Shown piece after piece: positions 62,013 to 64,000 of a stretch of DNA of 64,000 bases. Positions within the stretch are counted from its first letter, which is position 1; each line of letters starts with the position of its first letter. The position numbers and the translations under genes were made by a program. The stretch spans positions 62,001-126,000 of the forward strand of contig NZ_JOII01000012.1 in the NCBI RefSeq assembly GCF_000719955.1, given 5' to 3'. The notes under the pieces were generated by a model that did not search any database, had not been told where the DNA came from, and saw only the letters and a program-made list of their open reading frames with translations. The stretch is from Streptomyces albidoflavus (GTDB lineage Bacteria > Actinomycetota > Actinomycetes > Streptomycetales > Streptomycetaceae).

Positions 62013-62765
62013 CTACAGCAGGGTCAGGTCCACCCGCTCGTCGGCGACCCTGCGGGCCAGCCCCTCCTCCGACAGTCCGCCGGTGTTGCGGCACAGCACG
62101 ACCGAGCCGCCGGCGGCCAGCGGCGCGTACAGCCCGGCCGCGAGCCCCTCCCAGGTCTCCCAGCCGAGCCCGGACAGGACGCGGTCGCCCGGGCCTAGGC
62201 CGAGCCGGGCCGCCTCCGCGCGGGCCTCCTCGACCAGCTCGGCGCCGGTCAGCTCGCGGCCCGCCACGGCCAGGGCCGGCTCGTCGGGCTCCACCGGCGC
62301 GAAGGGCGCGAACCGGTCGCCCTGCCCGGGTACCTCCACGGCGTAGTCGGCGAAGCCTTCGGGAGCGTGCGGGAACCGCCCGCCCAGGGGGCGCAGCGCC
62401 AGCGCGATCCGCTCGCCGGAGCAGGCGCGGGCCGCGTCCAGGGTGTCGGGGCCGCTCACCACCAGATCGGCGGCGGCCGGGTCGCCGCCCACCTCGGCGA
62501 CGACGCCGGTCGAGTGGCAGGCCAGCAGCCACACGGCGCTCTGCCAGTGTGCCGGGAGCAGCAGCGCGAGCCGGTCGCCGGGCTCGGCGGAGAGGTCGCC
62601 CTGGAGCAGGTTGGCGGTCTTGGCCACCCAATTGGCGAAGGTGGCGACGGAGAGTTCGACGCGCTCGCCCGTCGCGTCGTCGTAGAAGGTCACGAGCGGG
62701 CGGGCCGGATCGGCGGCGAGCGCGGATCGCAGCAGGTCGGCGGGGGTGCGGTCGATGGCGTTCAC
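62013..62765 (-). CDS. TIGR03089 family protein
   Basis: A 250-residue protein resembling the N-terminal half of an AMP-binding acyl-CoA synthetase (PLVTFYDDATGERVELSVAT, FANWVAKTANLLQGDLSAEP, GDRLALLLPAHWQSAVWLLA) without the adenylation core, as in the actinobacterial TIGR03089 family. GTG 62765 is preferred; TACGCT at 62778-62773 lies 7 bases upstream, so it is probably leaderless. The function is unknown. It is conserved next to LCP genes in this genus (from memory). Confidence 0.85.
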   Translation of the reverse strand: MNAIDRTPADLLRSALAADPARPLVTFYDDATGERVELSVATFANWVAKTANLLQGDLSAEPGDRLALLLPAHWQSAVWLLACHSTGVVAEVGGDPAAADLVVSGPDTLDAARACSGERIALALRPLGGRFPHAPEGFADYAVEVPGQGDRFAPFAPVEPDEPALAVAGRELTGAELVEEARAEAARLGLGPGDRVLSGLGWETWEGLAAGLYAPLAAGGSVVLCRNTGGLSEEGLARRVADERVDLTLL

Positions 62766-62892
62766 GCGCGCAAGCGTACGCGGGGCGCAGCGTGCGGGTA
62801 GTGGACGCCGGAGTGCGGAGCGGGGCGACACGCCGACGCGCCGTCAAGTCACCTATGGACAGCTTTGGTCGGTTATGCCGACGATCATTCGT

Positions 62893-64000
62893 ATGCGTGG
62901 ATTCCTTGCTTCCTCGATCGGCGTGACCTGCGCGGCCGCCCTGGCCCTGCCCGCCGCCCTGCCCTCCGGAGCCCTCGCCGCGACCGCCGCCCACCCCCGG
63001 GCCGGCGCGGCTGACACCTCGACCGGCGCCCCCGCCGCGGACGCCCTGCCCGCCGCGCCACCCGGCGCGCACACCCTCCCGGCCGCCGACGACACCCCCG
63101 GCCACACCCGCTCCCTGCCCCTCCCCGACGCCCCCGCCGGCCGTTCGTCCGAGCCCGGCGAAGGCCCGGACGAACGCGCCCTGAGCCCGCGTGAGGTCGA
63201 GCCGTTCTCGCTGCTCGGCGTCGTCTGGGACGACCCGGACGCCCACCTGGAAGGCCGGGTCCAGGTCCGTACCCGCTCCACCGTCACCGGCGCCTGGTCC
63301 GGCTGGCAGGAGCTGGAGAGCCACCACGACGACCACGGAGCCGACCGTTCCACCCCCGAGGGCGCGGCCGGCCGGGGCGCCACCGCCCCGCTGTGGGTGG
63401 GGCGTTCGGACGCCGTCGAACTGCGGGTCACCGCCCGCGACGACCACCGCCACCAGGGCGAACGCACCACCGACCGGCTCCCCGAGGGGCTGCGCCTGGA
63501 CCTCGTCGACCCCGGGGAGGCGCCCGCCCTGGAGGAGGAGCCCGCGCCCCGGCCCACCCGCGCCGGGGCCCCCGCCGCCACCCCCGCCGGACTCCCCGAG
63601 GCCGCCGGTGAACCCGCCGTGCTGCCGGAGCTGACCCGCGAGGAGACCCTCGCCGAGCTGGAGGCGGCCCGCGCCGTCGAGGAGCCCGAGGCCGGCGCCG
63701 CCGGTCCGCAGCAGCGCGCCCAGCCCTACGTGGGGCCGCGCCCGAAGATCGTCACCCGCAAGGGGTGGGGCGCCGACGAGAAACTGCGCGAGAAGAACTT
63801 CGCGTACACCGGCAAGGTCAAGGCCGCCTTCGTCCACCACAGCGCCACCGGCAACAACTACACCTGCGCCCAGGCCCCCTCCGTCATCCGCGGTATCTAC
63901 CGCTACCACACCCAGAGCAGCGGCTGGCGGGACCTCGGCTACAACTTCATGGTCGACAAGTGCGGCACCGTGTACGAGGGACGGGCCGGCGGCGTCGACA
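62893..64000 (+). CDS. Secreted PGRP/amidase-type protein, 3' end outside window
   Basis: At least 369 residues of an exported protein. ATG 62893 (MRGFLASSIGVTCAAALALP) gives a good signal peptide; ATG 62875 is in frame upstream. Neither has a strong ribosome site. A long Ala/Pro/Glu-rich region with a WSGWQELE-type segment (about 105-190) precedes the peptidoglycan-recognition domain: VTRKGWGADEKLREKNFAYT, FVHHSATGNNYTCAQAPSVI, YRYHTQSSGWRDLGYNFMVD and CGTVYEGRAGGVD. VHH and YHT supply zinc ligands, so it may be an N-acetylmuramoyl-L-alanine amidase. The end, often carrying repeats, is cut off at 64000. Confidence 0.88.
   Translation, partial: MRGFLASSIGVTCAAALALPAALPSGALAATAAHPRAGAADTSTGAPAADALPAAPPGAHTLPAADDTPGHTRSLPLPDAPAGRSSEPGEGPDERALSPREVEPFSLLGVVWDDPDAHLEGRVQVRTRSTVTGAWSGWQELESHHDDHGADRSTPEGAAGRGATAPLWVGRSDAVELRVTARDDHRHQGERTTDRLPEGLRLDLVDPGEAPALEEEPAPRPTRAGAPAATPAGLPEAAGEPAVLPELTREETLAELEAARAVEEPEAGAAGPQQRAQPYVGPRPKIVTRKGWGADEKLREKNFAYTGKVKAAFVHHSATGNNYTCAQAPSVIRGIYRYHTQSSGWRDLGYNFMVDKCGTVYEGRAGGVD

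Noticed and set aside
60547..63909. One very long leftward protein of over 1,100 residues
   Set aside because: It is a chance fusion of an LCP gene with open frame antisense to the PGRP gene; only the last ~435 residues resemble a protein family.

Overview
This window is a high-GC stretch of a Streptomyces chromosome. The signs are strong third-position GC bias, frequent GTG starts, AGGAGG-type ribosome sites next to several apparently leaderless genes, paired SigB-type sigma and anti-sigma genes, roadblock proteins, XRE/DUF397 pairs, and a tandem set of LytR-CpsA-Psr (LCP) wall-polymer transferases. I read about 57 protein genes. The genes at both ends run off the window. I found no rRNA, tRNA, CRISPR array, transposase or integrase.

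Left part (0-23 kb): the start of an SGNH hydrolase gene diverges from a PLP-dependent cystathionine beta-synthase. A small secreted protein, an RpiR regulator with its own palindrome and a membrane protein follow. Then comes a four-gene operon with three roadblock/LC7 proteins and a DUF4388-like protein. A LacI regulator faces a cellobiose-type ABC transporter operon (CebEFG-like plus a GH1 beta-glucosidase) across a clear double operator. A decarboxylase/APC permease pair lies back to back with a histidine-degradation cluster (M20 amidohydrolase, HutF, HutI). A SigB-family sigma factor diverges from a STAS antagonist and an anti-sigma kinase.

Middle (23-43 kb): between convergent genes lies a 0.63 kb array of 22-base repeats in opposing orientations. 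It contains a perfect 38-base inverted pair. Next are a POT peptide transporter, a two-component system, GtrA, purK-purE and a dipeptidase. An accessory stretch follows with VOC/TetR, an SMP-30 lipoprotein facing a Baeyer-Villiger monooxygenase over a 24-base palindrome, and a CGNR zinc-finger protein. UDP-glucose dehydrogenase and acyl-CoA dehydrogenase come next. From 38.8 to 42 kb lies a lower-GC patch of regulator fragments: a DUF397-like gene, XRE/DUF5753, intact and internally deleted DUF6879 copies, and an unlisted 28-residue gene. A catalase follows.

Right part (43.8-64 kb): the most interesting locus is at 43.87-49.45 kb. A TerD protein diverges from a tightly packed operon of a two-TM coiled-coil protein, a small MotB-like protein with an Asp in its only TM helix, a vWA (TerY-like) protein, a PP2C phosphatase and a protein kinase. 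I read this as a TerY-type phosphorylation triad joined to a possible MotAB/ZorAB-like membrane unit. It is followed by an XRE/DUF397/anti-sigma module and an FeS-type photolyase. The rest is five LCP genes, most with their own terminators, interrupted by a thioesterase, then a TIGR03089 protein and a truncated PGRP-type amidase.
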